This document shows positions 36,854-48,836 of a stretch of 64,000 nucleotides of DNA, piece by piece; position 1 is the stretch's first letter, and the number at the start of each line of letters is the position of its first letter. The DNA comes from Owenia fusiformis. Its lineage: Eukaryota; Annelida; Polychaeta; Sabellida; Oweniidae. The notes beneath the pieces were generated by a model, which had not been told where the DNA came from, did no database searches, and saw only the letters and a list, made by a program, of their open reading frames with translations. The position numbers and the translations under genes were made by a program. The stretch covers positions 5,529,341 through 5,593,340 of the forward strand of contig CAIIXF020000008.1 in NCBI GenBank assembly GCA_903813345.2. The letters run 5' to 3'.

Positions 36854-37184
36854 ATCATTGATATAAACAAGGAAACAGAGTGGCCCAAGAACTGTTCCTT
36901 GAGGAACTCCTGATTTTACTGGAGTTTTTTTAAACTTGATTCACCATTGAGCATTACCTGTTGTGATCTTCCCACAAGCCAGGATCTGAACCAGTTCAAG
37001 TTATTATTGCGAATTCCATAATAGTCAAGTTTGAGCAAGAGGCATTCGTGAGCCACCGTGTCAAACGCTTTGGAAAAGTCTAATACCAACATGTCTGTTT
37101 GTTAATTGTTGTCTAGGGCCTGAGCTATATTTTCTATTGTATTGACAAGTTGAGTTTCACATGAGTGCTTTGACCTGAAGCCAT

Positions 37185-40037
37185 CCCTTATAAAAAATTC
37201 AACCTTGAAAGTCCGAATTTAAACCGTTGCACAATCATTGTACAATCATTGATCCGATCATTTATGCAACCCTGCCAACCGTTACGATGCAACCATTACA
37301 ATTTTGGTTGTAAACTCATTGAAATGTTTCAATCATATGTAATCATTGTAAACGCTTGACAATTTTGGTTGCATTTCTTGCAACCGTTTCAATCGAATGC
37401 AACCCTTTAAAACTATGGCAATTTTATCTCAATACAACATAAAATAATTATCTTGCTCTTTGAAAAATATATTTCAAATGTGTGTATTTCATGCATACTG
37501 TACATGTCAGAATTTAAATGGTTTGATCAAAAAGATATTTAAAGTATTGAAATAGTTAAGTAAACTTGTCTTGTGAATGAAAATATATTGAACCAATTTT
37601 CATCTAACTTTGAAGGATGGTGATTGTCCCACTCACATGTATATTATCTAGATAACAGCAATGCTTAGGCATAGCAAATCCCCCTTGCTGTCATGACTAT
37701 CATTTTTACAAAATCACTTCATTACTTTTTAAGTTATTGCAAAATCATTTGAAAAAAAATTTGATTGGGTCAAGTCTAGGATTTTACACTTCACCTTGCA
37801 ATCATCGCAATTATAAAGGAAGGAAGATGTGTCTGGAAGGAAGAAATCCTTCAATGGGAAAATAATCTGTTTTGATTTGATAGAGAAAATGCAATCAGAC
37901 ATTACAGGATGTGTTTTAAATAATTAAGTCGATAAGCATAACTTAAAAAACTCTGATTACAGTTAGACTCAGTCTATCTAGTTTGATTAGAGTCTGCTTT
38001 GAAGGATGTGTCTAAAGAAACTTTATTAATCCATTAATCCATAAACAAAACAAAAATAATTCGGCAAGGCAAAACAAACCTTATTATATCAGTTTTATTA
38101 GAGTCTGCTATAAAGGAAGCATTCTATGTAATTTAAATTATTCCATACACAGAACTTGATAAATAATTTGCCAAAGAAAATCTCCCATATTTTCCTCCAG
38201 ATTTTTCCAAGTTTAGAGTTTTGAAAAATAAGCCCTGTTTTTGGTTTTTATTTTTTAATCATCAACACATATCATTTAAACTGAAAACACTTTTCAGTAC
38301 AAATGCTCTGCCCTAGTGAATAAAGTAAAACCATGGACTTTCAATCTATTGAATGCCTATGGTAAAACAAACTAAATAAAAATGAAATAAAACATTCTGA
38401 AAATATTATTTGCAGTTTCATATACTTGCTATTTGAGATTTCTCAGCACTTATTGAAGTAATTGAATAAAGAAATAAACCCTCAAAAATCTGAAAACACT
38501 TTTTAAATTTTAACTCCCCCCCCCCTCTGCATGAAATAGATAATTAAAATAAATATATAGTATAACACAAGATGAAAATAGATATAACAGAAACTAGGGC
38601 TATGAACCCTTTTTCTGGTCAAGCATTTTAATTAGCCGTTCAACCGTTTTAATTAGCTGTTCAACCGTTTTAATTAGCTGTTCAACCGTTTTAATTGGCT
38701 GTTCAAGCATTTTGATTTTCTTAAACCCATGAGAATATCAATATGTAGTAGGTATTGTTGTGCTGAGCATTGTTATAAAAAATATTTGCTAAGAAAGAAC
38801 ATGGTAATTAAATCTGTTGTGAATAATGTGTTTCACACATAATATACAGTCAATATCAAAATAGTCCTCTTGTTTGTATTTTTTAAATTTTAGTGAGTCA
38901 TACTCTTGATATTTGGTGTTAACTACACATGGATACATTTGAAGACCCATTTTGCTGGGGGGGGCTGACTACTGGCCTGTTCATTGTATATAAACTTTTG
39001 CGGGGTCCTGAGCTAAACCCTCCGTTATCAATATGTTCCCAAACCAATCTATTTGTATATCATGGGTATAGCAATAATCCATCTACCTTGACAAAATTTT
39101 ACTGAAATTATTAATTCAGATGTTTTCTATTGAAACTGTAAAAATTAAGTCTTTGGTGCCTGAATGCATTATTACTATAAAAACATTTTCACTAAATAAA
39201 GCAATCAACTTGTGATTACATGTTTGTATTATTTTGTACATCATACCCTGCTTCTTTTGATCATACATGTATATCAGTCTAATCATGAACAAAAACAATG
39301 GTGTCTCATCTTGTGATTTTGTTAAGTTTAAAGGAAATCTTAAGATTTTCCTTGGTCAATTTCTTAACCAAATTGGAATTTTGCTCAATTCTTTTCATAA
39401 TTAACATTAAAAATACATTATTTTGGCAATATCAGATAACAGGAGATAAACACTAGATATGGTACTTTTAATTGTGTAAACAATGTAAATGACAGAGAAC
39501 ATAAATTATCATATGCCATTGAGTGGAAAACTAGTCTGGTATCGCATTCCTAAATCCGTACTGGAGAAAGAAACATATGAACATGAATTTAGTAATTCAC
39601 TATAATAAACATGCATGTATGCTTGCAGAAAAAAAATATCCTAATATACTGTTGTTGAATAGAGGTAGATTCAAATCCTTACTTAAAGATAATTTTAATT
39701 CAAGCAAAATGATTATTTTTTGGAACGATACTAATTCAGGATGGTTGCAGGGCTTGAACTATGTAATCATTGAACAAAACGTATTGCAACCATTTACATT
39801 TCAATGTGAAATGGTTGCAGTTTACAATGGTTGCAGATTACAATGATTGTATAGAAATGGTTGCGCAGTCATTGAAAAAGAGTTGACTTTGTTTGGTTGA
39901 ACGCAATAGTTGCACAATGATTGCTTATCACCGTACAATGGTTTTTCCTTTGATCTTAGTAGTTGAAACAATCAGTATTCAATGATTGATGGAAACGGTT
40001 TAAATTCGGACTTTCAAGGTTGAATTTTTTATAAGGG
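37185..40037. mobile_element. 2.85-kb element with perfect 44-bp TIRs and AT duplication
   Basis: The TIRs at 37185-37228 and 39994-40037 (starting CCCTTATAAAAAATTCAACC) are exact inverted copies. They are flanked by AT at 37183-37184 and 40038-40039. The second LINE-Y copy at 40930-40945 reads 'gaagccATgttgg' without the insertion, a clean empty site. Subterminal 'caaccattacaatgattg'-type motifs recur on both sides (37230-37420, 39740-39960). A 21-bp tandem (TTTTAATTAGCTGTTCAACCG type) lies at 38630-38710, and a small Helitron 3' end at about 37648-37760. No transposase is readable. A 2-bp AT target is reported for ISL2EU-type transposons; that link is inference. Confidence 0.85.
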
Positions 40038-40388
40038 ATGTTGGAAATGTACTAGAATTTCATAGAGGTCAAAATGGGCCATAACATAATGGAATATAAT
40101 ATGTTCCATTATTTTACATGGAACCGACGTCAGAGATACAGGCCTGTAATTCACAGCCTCATCTCTGTGTCCCTTTTTTGTAGATAGCAGTAACATTGGC
40201 ATGTTTCCAGTCTATAGGCACTAAGCCTTCATCGATAGACTGTTGAAAAATTATTTGAAGGAATGGTGATATGCTGTCACTGCATTCCTTCAGGATGCTT
40301 GTCGGAATAAGATCGGGTCCAGTGGCTTTTGATGGATTTAGGCTTTTGATATGTTTCTTCCAGTTTAAATCCTCATCAATAATTATCC

Positions 40389-40646
40389 TTACGAAGTTGA
40401 TTGATTGTATCTCTCTGTTAAATTATTTCTTATTTTGATTTCAATATTTTGTGGAACTTTATGTTTGCAGGTTGTATATATCATGAATTTCGTCTTCTGT
40501 ACATTGAGAGACAGCTTATTAGCACAAAACCAATCATTAACTATATACATGTAGACTTCACAATTTAATTTAGTTATCAGATTATTTATGTTCTTATCAG
40601 AATACAAGATGTTTGTATCATCTGCAAAAACTACATATTTTAACAA
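40389..40646 (-). pseudogene. LINE family X palm-domain fragment
   Basis: Encodes VVFADDTNILYSDKNINNLI and CANKLSLNVQKTKFMIY. FADD is the catalytic pair of reverse transcriptase and 'ANKLSLNVxKT' the following conserved segment. It is sandwiched between two copies of family Y, with no flanking X sequence. Confidence 0.8.
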
Positions 40647-41268
40647 TGTTCCTTGAGGAACTCCTGATTTTGCTGGAGTTTTTTTTAACTTGATTCACCA
40701 TCGAGCATTACCTGTTGTGATCTTCCCACAAGCCAGGATCTGAACCAGTTCAAGTTATTATTGCGAATTCCATAATAGTCGAGTTTGAGCAAGAGGCATT
40801 CGTGAGCCACCGTGTCAAACGCTTTGGAAAAGTCTAATACCAACATGTCTGTTTGTTAATTGTTGTCTAGGGCCTGAGCTATATTTTCTATTGTATTGAC
40901 AAGTTGAGTTTCACATGAGTGCTTTGACCTGAAGCCATGTTGGAAATGTACTAGAATTTCATAGAGGTCAAAATGGGCCATAACATAATGGAATATAATA
41001 TGTTCCATTATTTTACATGGAACCGACGTCAGAGATACAGGCCTGTAATTCACAGCCTCATCTCTGTGTCCCTTTTTTTGTAGATAGCAGTAACATTGGC
41101 ATGTTTCCAGTCCATAGTCACTAAGCCTTCATCGATAGACTGTTGAAAAATTATTTTAAGGAATGGTGATATGCTGTCACTGCATTCCTTCAGGACGCTT
41201 GTCGGAATAAGATCAGGTCCAGTGGCTTTTGATGGATTTAGGCTTTTGATATGTTTTATCCAAGTCAG
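40647..41268 (-). pseudogene. LINE family Y, second copy of the RT fingers/palm region
   Basis: Encodes SKATGPDLIPTSVLKE, then VNYRPVSLTSVPCKIMEHII and HGFRSKHSCETQLVNTIE. It is close to identical to 36890-37184 plus 40038-40350. It shares the in-frame TAA after 'ALDNN' (about 40855; the same at about 37103) with the other copy. The A-run after 'IYK' differs by one base between copies. Confidence 0.8.
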
Positions 41269-41297
41269 TTCATCAAGACAGCATTATTAAACGTTAA

Positions 41298-42672
41298 AGC
41301 TACGTTCACACCAACGCCGCTTTGATGGCGCTTTAAAGCGGCTTGTAAAGCGGCACCAAAGCGTAACAAAGTTTGATTAAAGCATCGGGGTCGTAATAGG
41401 TAGTAGAAAAGCTCGGAGTTAAGCGGGATATTCGGCAAGACCACTAAAAATTTAAACTGTTAAAGCTACGTTCGCACCAATGGCGCTTTGATGGTGCTTT
41501 AAAGCGGCTTGTAAAGCGGCACCAAAGCGTAACAAAGCTTGATTAAAGCGTCGGGGTCATGATAGGTCGTGGAAAAGCTCGGAGTAAAGCGGGATAATCA
41601 GCAAGAGTGCCAAAAAATTTTAAACTGTTTAAAAATTTTGGGCGCTCTGTTACGAATTGATTAAAGCGCAGAGAGCGTATCAAAGCTTAACAAACAGTAA
41701 CAAAGCTCAACAAAGCTTAACAGAGCTTGGTTCAAAGCGGGGACCCTAGTCTCTTCACGGTCTATTACCACTTGACACGCTTTGTTAAGATGTCTCAAGA
41801 TTTACTACGATCTGGCATGAAAATCTGACATGAGGTCAGACGCTTTCATCAATATCTGACAATCTTTGTTACACTTTCATGAAGGACTCTCAAGCTTTCC
41901 AATGTATTGAGACGCTTTAATCAAGGATTGAAACGTTTTGCTAGGCTTTGTTACGCTTGACAAGTTTCCACACGCTATATCACGCCATGTGACAAACATC
42001 ATGTCTTCTTCAGATAGGTCATGCTCTGATCCATCTGGAATTTCTGGATCTTGTTGTTCTGCCATCGTGTTTCATGGATCTACTGCATCTTTATATGGTC
42101 ATTGGATCAAAAGCGGCATGAAATCGTCAATCTCGACATTTTCCAATGCTTGACAGAGCCTAACAGAGCGTAACAATGCACAACAGAGCTTGGCAATCGT
42201 ATCAGAGCCTGATTTAAAGCATCATAATCGCCTCAAAGCGCAATAATGCTTGTCAAAGCGTGATTTCAAGCGTAACAAAGCCTGGTCAAAGCGGGATCAA
42301 AGCGTGAGGAACCTATCAGAGCTTTGTTAAGCTTTCCTACGCTTTGGATCAAGCTTTTCTGAGCTTTATTATGGTTTGTTAAGCTTTGATACGCTCTCGG
42401 CGCTTTAATCAATTTGTAACAGAGCGCCCAAAATTTTTGAACAGTTTGAAATTAGTTTGCGCTCTTGCCGAATATTCCGCTTTACTCCGAGCTTTTCTAC
42501 GACCTATTACTACCCGGATGCTTTAATCAAGCTTTGTTACGCTTTGGTGCCGCTTTACAAGCCGCTTTAAAGCGCCATCAAAGCGCCATTGGTATGAACA
42601 AAAATGACAAAAATGACGGCGCTTTGCTTGCCGATTTAAAGCGTGGCATTCGCCGTTGGTGTGAACGTAGCT
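41298..42672. mobile_element. TTAA-target foldback element filled with AAAGCG/GCTTTG iterons
   Basis: Flanked by TTAA at 41294-41297 and 42673-42676; the empty site is copy A near 14222 (ACATTAAATCAAATATG). Termini are AGCTACGTTCACACCAACG and its inverse. The left half is packed with AAAGCGTAACAAAGCTTG-like motifs and the right half with their inverse, giving a long imperfect palindrome. A non-iterated island (about 41930-42130) carries a short minus frame beginning MAEQQDPEIPDGSEHDLSEE (42065-41877). No transposase is seen. Confidence 0.82.
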
Positions 42673-42726
42673 TTAATCAAATATGTAGGCTAAAAATTTA
42701 ATGAAGAACCAAAAAGTTTATATTAC

Positions 42727-42858
42727 CTTGTCATAGGTCTCTGCTGTATTCTTGTAATGATTGTGCACTTCATCATATTCAGCAAATGTTGAAACCTTAT
42801 TAAAGGCATTCTTTGCGTTATCTTCATAAATCTTGTCTTCAGTTTCCATTTTCTGCAT
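42727..42858 (-). CDS. METTL27: METTL27-like copy B, exon 1 with clipped 5' end
   Basis: Donor AAG|GTAATA at 42727/42726. The frame reads MQKMETEDKIYEDNAKNAFN and then AETYDK. The first four codons found in copies A and D (MNES) are replaced by inserted DNA beginning CAGTGGCGTAGCC at 42866. The internal ATG at 42858-42856 could serve as start. With exons 2-4 (32760 to 31072) it gives an uninterrupted 221-residue frame across a 10-kb first intron. Promoter and 5'UTR, if any, must now come from the inserted element. Confidence 0.78.
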
Positions 42859-42865
42859 ACTTCCA

Positions 42866-42960
42866 CAGTGGCGTAGCCAGCAATTGGTGACCAGGAGTTC
42901 GATTTTTTATGTTATCCACAAATCTCCCCCTTCATTTGTGTACCTAACATAAAAGCTATT
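42866..42960. mobile_element. hAT-like element end (CAGTGGCGTAGCC)
   Basis: The first 80 or so bases (CAGTGGCGTAGCCAGCAATT onward) match, in inverse, the terminus at about 52255-52335 (...GGCTACGCCACTG). CAGTGGCG ends are common in hAT elements. The other end of this copy was not found. Confidence 0.62.
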
Positions 42961-45900
42961 TTTTTTATATTTCGTCATACATACAATTCATTCTTTCATT
43001 GACATGTTCATTCACAGATATGTCAAGTTCTCAAACATGCAATTCCCACACTGATTTTTTTTGAAATCCCAAATCAAAAGATTTTTATTTGCTATTTCAT
43101 TTTGTTATAGAGGAGGAGTTTAATGACCTCGTGAATTTACAGTTACTTACTGAATGCTAGTATTGTGACGATCCTTCAGATTACTTTGAGCATGTTAATG
43201 GAATTGCCTTGAAGGATTGTCACTTTGTTTAACTTTTTGCCCTTCACTTTATCAAGTTTTTAGATACTCAATATTTCAAGAGATATAAAATAATTTAAAT
43301 TCTGTAAAAGGGTAGTCTGTATTACTACTTTGGCTATACTCTTAAAGTATGGTTAGAGTTTAATCATTTTACTCTATATTTATATTTAGGTTAATAACCT
43401 TCTCTTGTGCTTTTCATGTAATATTATTTACAGGATTAATGTCAACATATACATTTTGTTCATAATATGAGTTTAATATGAAGGTTTTAGGCCCAGTTTC
43501 ATGTTTAATGTTATGTTACAAACTTTTTAGAAAGGGCAGTTGTCTGGGTTTGTTTCAAAATCCAAAGTGAGGCTTATTAAGCTTGATTTAAGTAAATAAG
43601 CACGTTTTAAGTGATTTGTCTTTTTCTTTGCTTTTATGATTCGAATTCAAGCCGGCTAGACATGGAAAACATTTTGTGGAATTTTAAACATTAAATCGTC
43701 ACTAAAATTGGATATTTATATTGATCCAGATAAACCAACTTAGGTGTAAGAGTTGGTAAGGTAATTGACTTGATTTAATTGTATTTTTGCAGAGTTTTAA
43801 TCTTTGAAAAGAAGTATCTGTACACTTGATTTATTCCTTAATTTTATTTAGATGCCTTGTGAACATCCCAGGTTTAAATTGTCCCAGGGATTGTTAAGGA
43901 ATATTTGACAAGGTTAACGCAAAGTTAAAGAACCTATGTAACTTATTAACCAACGTCGAAAGCAAGTTCCCGGGGTTCCTTATAAAGCCTTCTATACAAC
44001 ATCCCCACAGGGAATTGTTTAGGAATATTTGACAAGGTGTATGAAAAGTTACGGTCTTTACGAACCGTATGTAACTTGCTCTAAACCAGAGTCAACTGCA
44101 AATTCCTGGGGTTCATAGACACCTCTATACGACATTCCCCCCCCCCCATCCAGTTTGGGACTGTATTTAGTTTGTTCACAGGGTTTTTATTGATACAGTA
44201 GAAATACTCCTTTGTATATTTGTATGTTAAATTCTGGGTAAGTTAAAGGTAAAATCCCGGGCTTATGGGACCATTATCAAACAACTGATCATTGAAGTAC
44301 TTTTAAGGGTCATGGTCATTCGAAGCCCATTTCGGACTTGCGACACCCCCTCCCCTTCTAGTTTTCCATGTCTGGTCTAATTCTGTGTTAACTACATTCT
44401 TATTCATCAATTATAGATACTAGAATACTTTAAAAATACTGTTTCCCATTTGTTTGCCTATTGTACCATAGTCTGATAGTGGCAAAATGATGTCCCACTT
44501 TTCATGTGAGAAGTATAGAGAGCTGATTTCAACCCCACCAGGGATGATATAAAATTGCACTACATTTTTGGAAAAAGACCCATTTTATGCTTTGTTGCAA
44601 ATTGTTTAACTGAACTTCCATTAGCTGTGCTGTTTTATGCATGTTTGGTTTGAGAGATTATTTACTTGATATACCATCTCGACAGTACTGAATTGTGTAA
44701 TGTTTGTGTAGATTAGTAAATAGAAATAGAGTCGTTTTTATACATTATATAAAAATCCACAGAATATCACTTCTTGTGTTCAATTATTTATATATATATT
44801 AGAAAATTCCCCCTCATTTTATCTAAAGTAGATTCTGGATTCAAAATAGATTCTGATTAAATTCCAGGTGCCTTTAGTGACACTAACATTCAAGCAACAA
44901 GCTTTATCTTAGCTCATATTTGCTAAGGGCTTCTTTGAATAACAATCACTCACAATAAGTCATACATATATTTTCCCAAAAACTACGCAATAGTGCACAG
45001 ATAAAGTACAATCCAGGATCTTACTTCCTTATTTAACCCTTGTCTTATGGATAATATTAGTGAGAATTTCATTCACCCTGGTTCCAAGTCGTTACCACAA
45101 ACATTATTTACTTTCATGTTTTATTACTTGCTTGTTTAAATTGTGTACAATTAATATTATCCCCTGATGAGTTTGACAGACTCCTGATTTGAAATAGCCC
45201 AACTTTAATTCTTACAAACTTTCCCACTTTTATTGTGACCAGCGAGCTTAATATACAGCTTGAAGTCCATCGTAGCCCTCTAGTGGCTAGGTCTTCCACC
45301 TGGTTATACTCGCACCCTAACATTATACTTATTTGATACAACTAACACTGGGCACATTCAGAATCTGGAGTCTGTTGCCATTTGCCTTTATGAGACATAC
45401 AACTTACGTTGAAAACTGACAAATCTTACTTAGTCTATATTCAGATTTTGTTATCCCATAACTGTTATCCCGAACTTGTCCCACTTCATCCTAATTATTT
45501 TTATCCCAGAATTTATCCCCTAAATTTTCATCACAAAATTTATCCCAATTTTATCCAATTTTGTTATGATACTGTGAACACAGATGTTGTTCGATTAAAC
45601 AGGGGAAAAACATTTCAACTTTTATTTGAACTTGTTCCGAACTAAGTGAATGAAAACATCAAATCAAACTATTGACTCTTAGACTGTATTCTGTTTGCGA
45701 CCCCCAAACCACGCTACCACACGAGGGTCGTGACAGTATATTCAATAGCAAATGTTTTTTTTGAAGAATGTAATACTTATTTAATCATGGCGCACAGTGA
45801 CAGATGACAAATAGATTTGTATTAATGGAATGAAACAGTCTGAAATTCCAAAAATACCAAATTGAAAATCAATATATCCACAGTGCTCTGTAGGCTCTAA

Positions 45901-46599
45901 CATTCTTTTCTTTTAAATTTTAATGACTTACAACAAAGAACAACTAATGCTAAAAACCTATTTGTTCTTTCTTTGAATTGAGAATAAAAAATTAAACTTT
46001 CCATTTTCTATCACCGTTCCGCTGTTTTTTTTTTATCATAAATGACGAGAATCGTGAACGTTTTGAGAAATGAAAACAGTTTAGATGAACTTGTAAATCA
46101 TTATAAACTATAATTCGTTTTTGAGAAATGAACATTTTATTATCTTATTAAAAGAATGCTGTCAAATTCTTTTTAGACACACGATTTGAAACTTGTGCAA
46201 GGCTAATACACTCGTCTTTCTGGCAAATACACTCCCCTTCTGAAGTTTGGCAACCTTAGCCCCCCCTTTATGTTTAAATTTTGATTTACATAACCTGCGA
46301 GGAAAATACCTATAATATTGATGGAAATGTAACTTGACTTCATTTCCAATGCCACAAATTTTCCCAATTCTTTTTCTTCTATTTGATGAATTTTGGAAAA
46401 TCGTCATTCCCATGTTAACCAAGGGAAACCAATGGGCTTTGTATTTAATTAGTAGATTAGATTCAACAGCAGACCATCTGTAATTGGGTCTTTGAAGTTT
46501 AAAAATCTCAATAATCCGATGGCGATAATCAGTGGATCAGTTTTTTTAGAAAATAAAAAGTGATTTATAGGAAGCAATGCATATTGGTACACTATGTAA
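42961..46599. other. Long gene-free stretch, probably transposon interior
   Basis: No recognisable protein in six frames. It shows a C-run at 44139-44150, 'ttatccca' repeats at 45450-45560 and a doubled 'aggaatatttgacaaggt' block (about 43898 and 44021). It may be the interior of the hAT-like element starting at 42866 plus older debris. Confidence 0.35.
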
Positions 46600-47440
46600 C
46601 TTTTTATTATCACACTTTGAAAAAGTGCTATATTGTCATCGTCTTGTGCTGTTGGGCGGGCGGGCAGGCGGGCGGGCGGGTGTGCGGGCGGGCGGCACAT
46701 AAACCAAATCTTGTCATCAAATTTCCAGGATAACTGCTTACCTGTTCAACTTGAAATTTTTACAGATGCAAGAGCAGACTAGTACCAAGATCTGATTAGG
46801 TTAAGGGCATGCTGGGTAAACTACGTGGTGGCCATTTTGAATTTTTCAACAAATCTTGTCATCAAAATTCCAGGAAAACCACTTATCCGTTCAACTTGAA
46901 ATTTTTACAGATGCAAGAGCAGACTATTGCCAAGATCTGATTAGGTTTTGGGTATGCTGGCTGAATTACATGGTGGCCATTTTGAATTTTTCAATTTGGT
47001 GGCCATTTTGAATTTTTCAACTTGCTCCTTTTTTTTAAAAACATCTACAAGTTCTCAGAAGTTCAAATCTGACCTTAGATTTTAGATTTGACCTTTGGTT
47101 CACCTTCAGTGACCTTGAAAAGGTCAAAAAGTTGATTTTCTAAATTGATATTTTGGATTTAAATTTAGGTCAGCTTAATTACAAAACACCTACTGAGGTC
47201 TGAAAAAGTGAAATTTTCAAGTTCGAAGGTCATCAAATTAGGTCACAAACAATGTTATCTAAATTTTCCCAAAGTTCAAGACTACAAATAAATTCTTGTC
47301 AATAAATATCACATGTCATACCTCAAACGATGCCAATATTTTTTAATTTCAGGCCAAATTTTGAAGAAAATGGGCCTCAAAATTTAGGCCCACTTTGGGG
47401 TTTTAGGGGCCCAAATCTTTTTTTTCTTTGACCTAAAATT
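46600..47440. mobile_element. Helitron-like array with GGGC microsatellite
   Basis: A palindromic head (ATCACACTTTGAAAAAGTG, 46609-46627) is followed by ATATTGTCATCGTC, a GGGCGGGC microsatellite (46654-46695) and then about 140-bp units ('aaatcttgtcatcaaa' at 46708 and 46851) with 'ggtggccattttgaattttt'. The array abuts exon 3 of methyltransferase copy C and replaces the place where exon 4 should be. Confidence 0.6.
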
Positions 47441-47446
47441 TGATAC

Positions 47447-47678
47447 CTGACTTAACTATCCTAGTCAGTTCCAAATAGCTATCAGTTTTGAGATGTTCTG
47501 GACAGAATGCTCCGCTCATAACAACTGCATCATATGTGTTTCTCTCTATGTGTAGGACTGCGCTGTCTCCAACTTTTGAACATATAAGCTCTCTGTATAT
47601 ATTTTTTTCCTTTGCCTTATCTAGCATTTGCTGACAAGAATCCAAAGCATCAATGTTGAAGCAACCATTCAGTTGTAA
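47447..47678 (-). pseudogene. METTL27: METTL27-like copy C, exon 3
   Basis: Complete 232-nt exon with CAG acceptor and TCAG|GTATCA donor. It encodes LQLNGCFNIDALDSCQQMLD and so on. Substitutions at otherwise fixed positions (GDSAVLHIERN versus GDGAVLPIESN) suggest relaxed constraint. No exon 4 follows before the array at 46600-47440, and exon 1 is absent, so the gene is dead. Confidence 0.85.
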
Positions 47679-48836
47679 CTGAAAAAATATCAATAGCATA
47701 CATTTTGTATTTTGGATCATTTACAGTTCTTTCATTAGACATAGCTATGATTGAAAATTAATAGCCCCACAACAATGTTTTTTATGATGAAAACTTAGTT
47801 TTTCATTTTCAACTAAAGTGATAAATATTACTGTTGGTAGTATACTCACAAGATACAACTTGTATATCTTTCACATGTAATTTGTATTTTTTAGCCTGAG
47901 CCCTATGGGCCGTTAATGAGGGGGGTCAGGAAAATGGGAATTTTCATTGATTTAAAGGTCAGGGTGCACTTTGCTGAAATTTCATGACCCTTTGCTATTT
48001 TCAGATAAACATATCTCATCCCACCATAGTGTACCTAGACTATTAATTGAGGGTTTAATAATCCTTCAGAATGTTTGAATAACCAGAATATTCAGTGGTT
48101 TACTTTTCAAAATTGAAAAAAATTACAAAGTGCACTCTGGCTTTAAGATCTTTCTGAAGTATAGCTAAAATTATTCTCAAATGAATGGCAATTTAGAGTA
48201 GATTGCAAGTATTGTATCATTTTCTGGTTTGAGTCTCAAAAAATTCAAAATGTCTACCTAATGTGGAATATCATTATAATTTCCTTATCCCTTCAAATAT
48301 AATAGAGTAAATCACATATGGTATTGTTTTTCTTTCAGAATGGCTGCTTAAAGTTGCTATAATTTAGAGATCTCTTCAAAGAACATGTATGGTTATATTA
48401 TACTGCATTAGATCTCAAATGTTGTATTGTCTTAATGATTTGTGCCTTTGAAACTCCAAAATGGTCAACCATTTGCTTAAATTGGTGCAAGTTATTATAA
48501 ATCTCCAATATCTGTCTTTTCTGCAAATCATGGGTAGAAATATTACAAGTGACATACAGATTCATGAACATTCTGGTCGTTGAGATTTGCTGCTACTCCA
48601 AGGAGTTGCTGATTTACTTGATTGATAAAATCAAAACATTGATGAACTTGTAAAAAACAGAAGGCAAAATTATCTTTCATTGGTTGTCAAATTCACTACC
48701 CATTAATGCCTCTAAATGAAAGGGCTGAGATATGGATTGTGAGACTAAGATTGCTGCTGAGACTCAAAATATCTACCCAGATCAGGGATTTTTTTCTCTA
48801 AAAATGGACCCACATCTAGGGTTTTTATCGTACCTA

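Larger units (their letters stand above)
35010..41268 (-). mobile_element. Patchwork of two LINE families in intron 1 of copy B
   Basis: All minus strand. One family (Y) supplies 35830-37184 plus 40038-40384, and a second overlapping copy at 40647-41268. Another family (X) supplies an A-rich 3' end and C-terminal remnant (35010-35820, 'VQGEIIWNKVPNTIKL') and a palm fragment (40389-40646, VVFADDTNILYS). The left edge has the T-rich strand expected of a LINE tail. Both copies of Y are 5'-truncated and disabled. Confidence 0.72.

Noticed and set aside
39577-39846. 89-codon frame inside the AT-duplicating element as a transposase fragment
   Set aside because: No DDE or zinc-finger motifs are visible and its last third is made of the subterminal 'caatgattg' repeats.
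42465-42701. 78-codon plus-strand frame in the AAAGCG element
   Set aside because: The frame runs along the iterons and crosses the element border into intron sequence.
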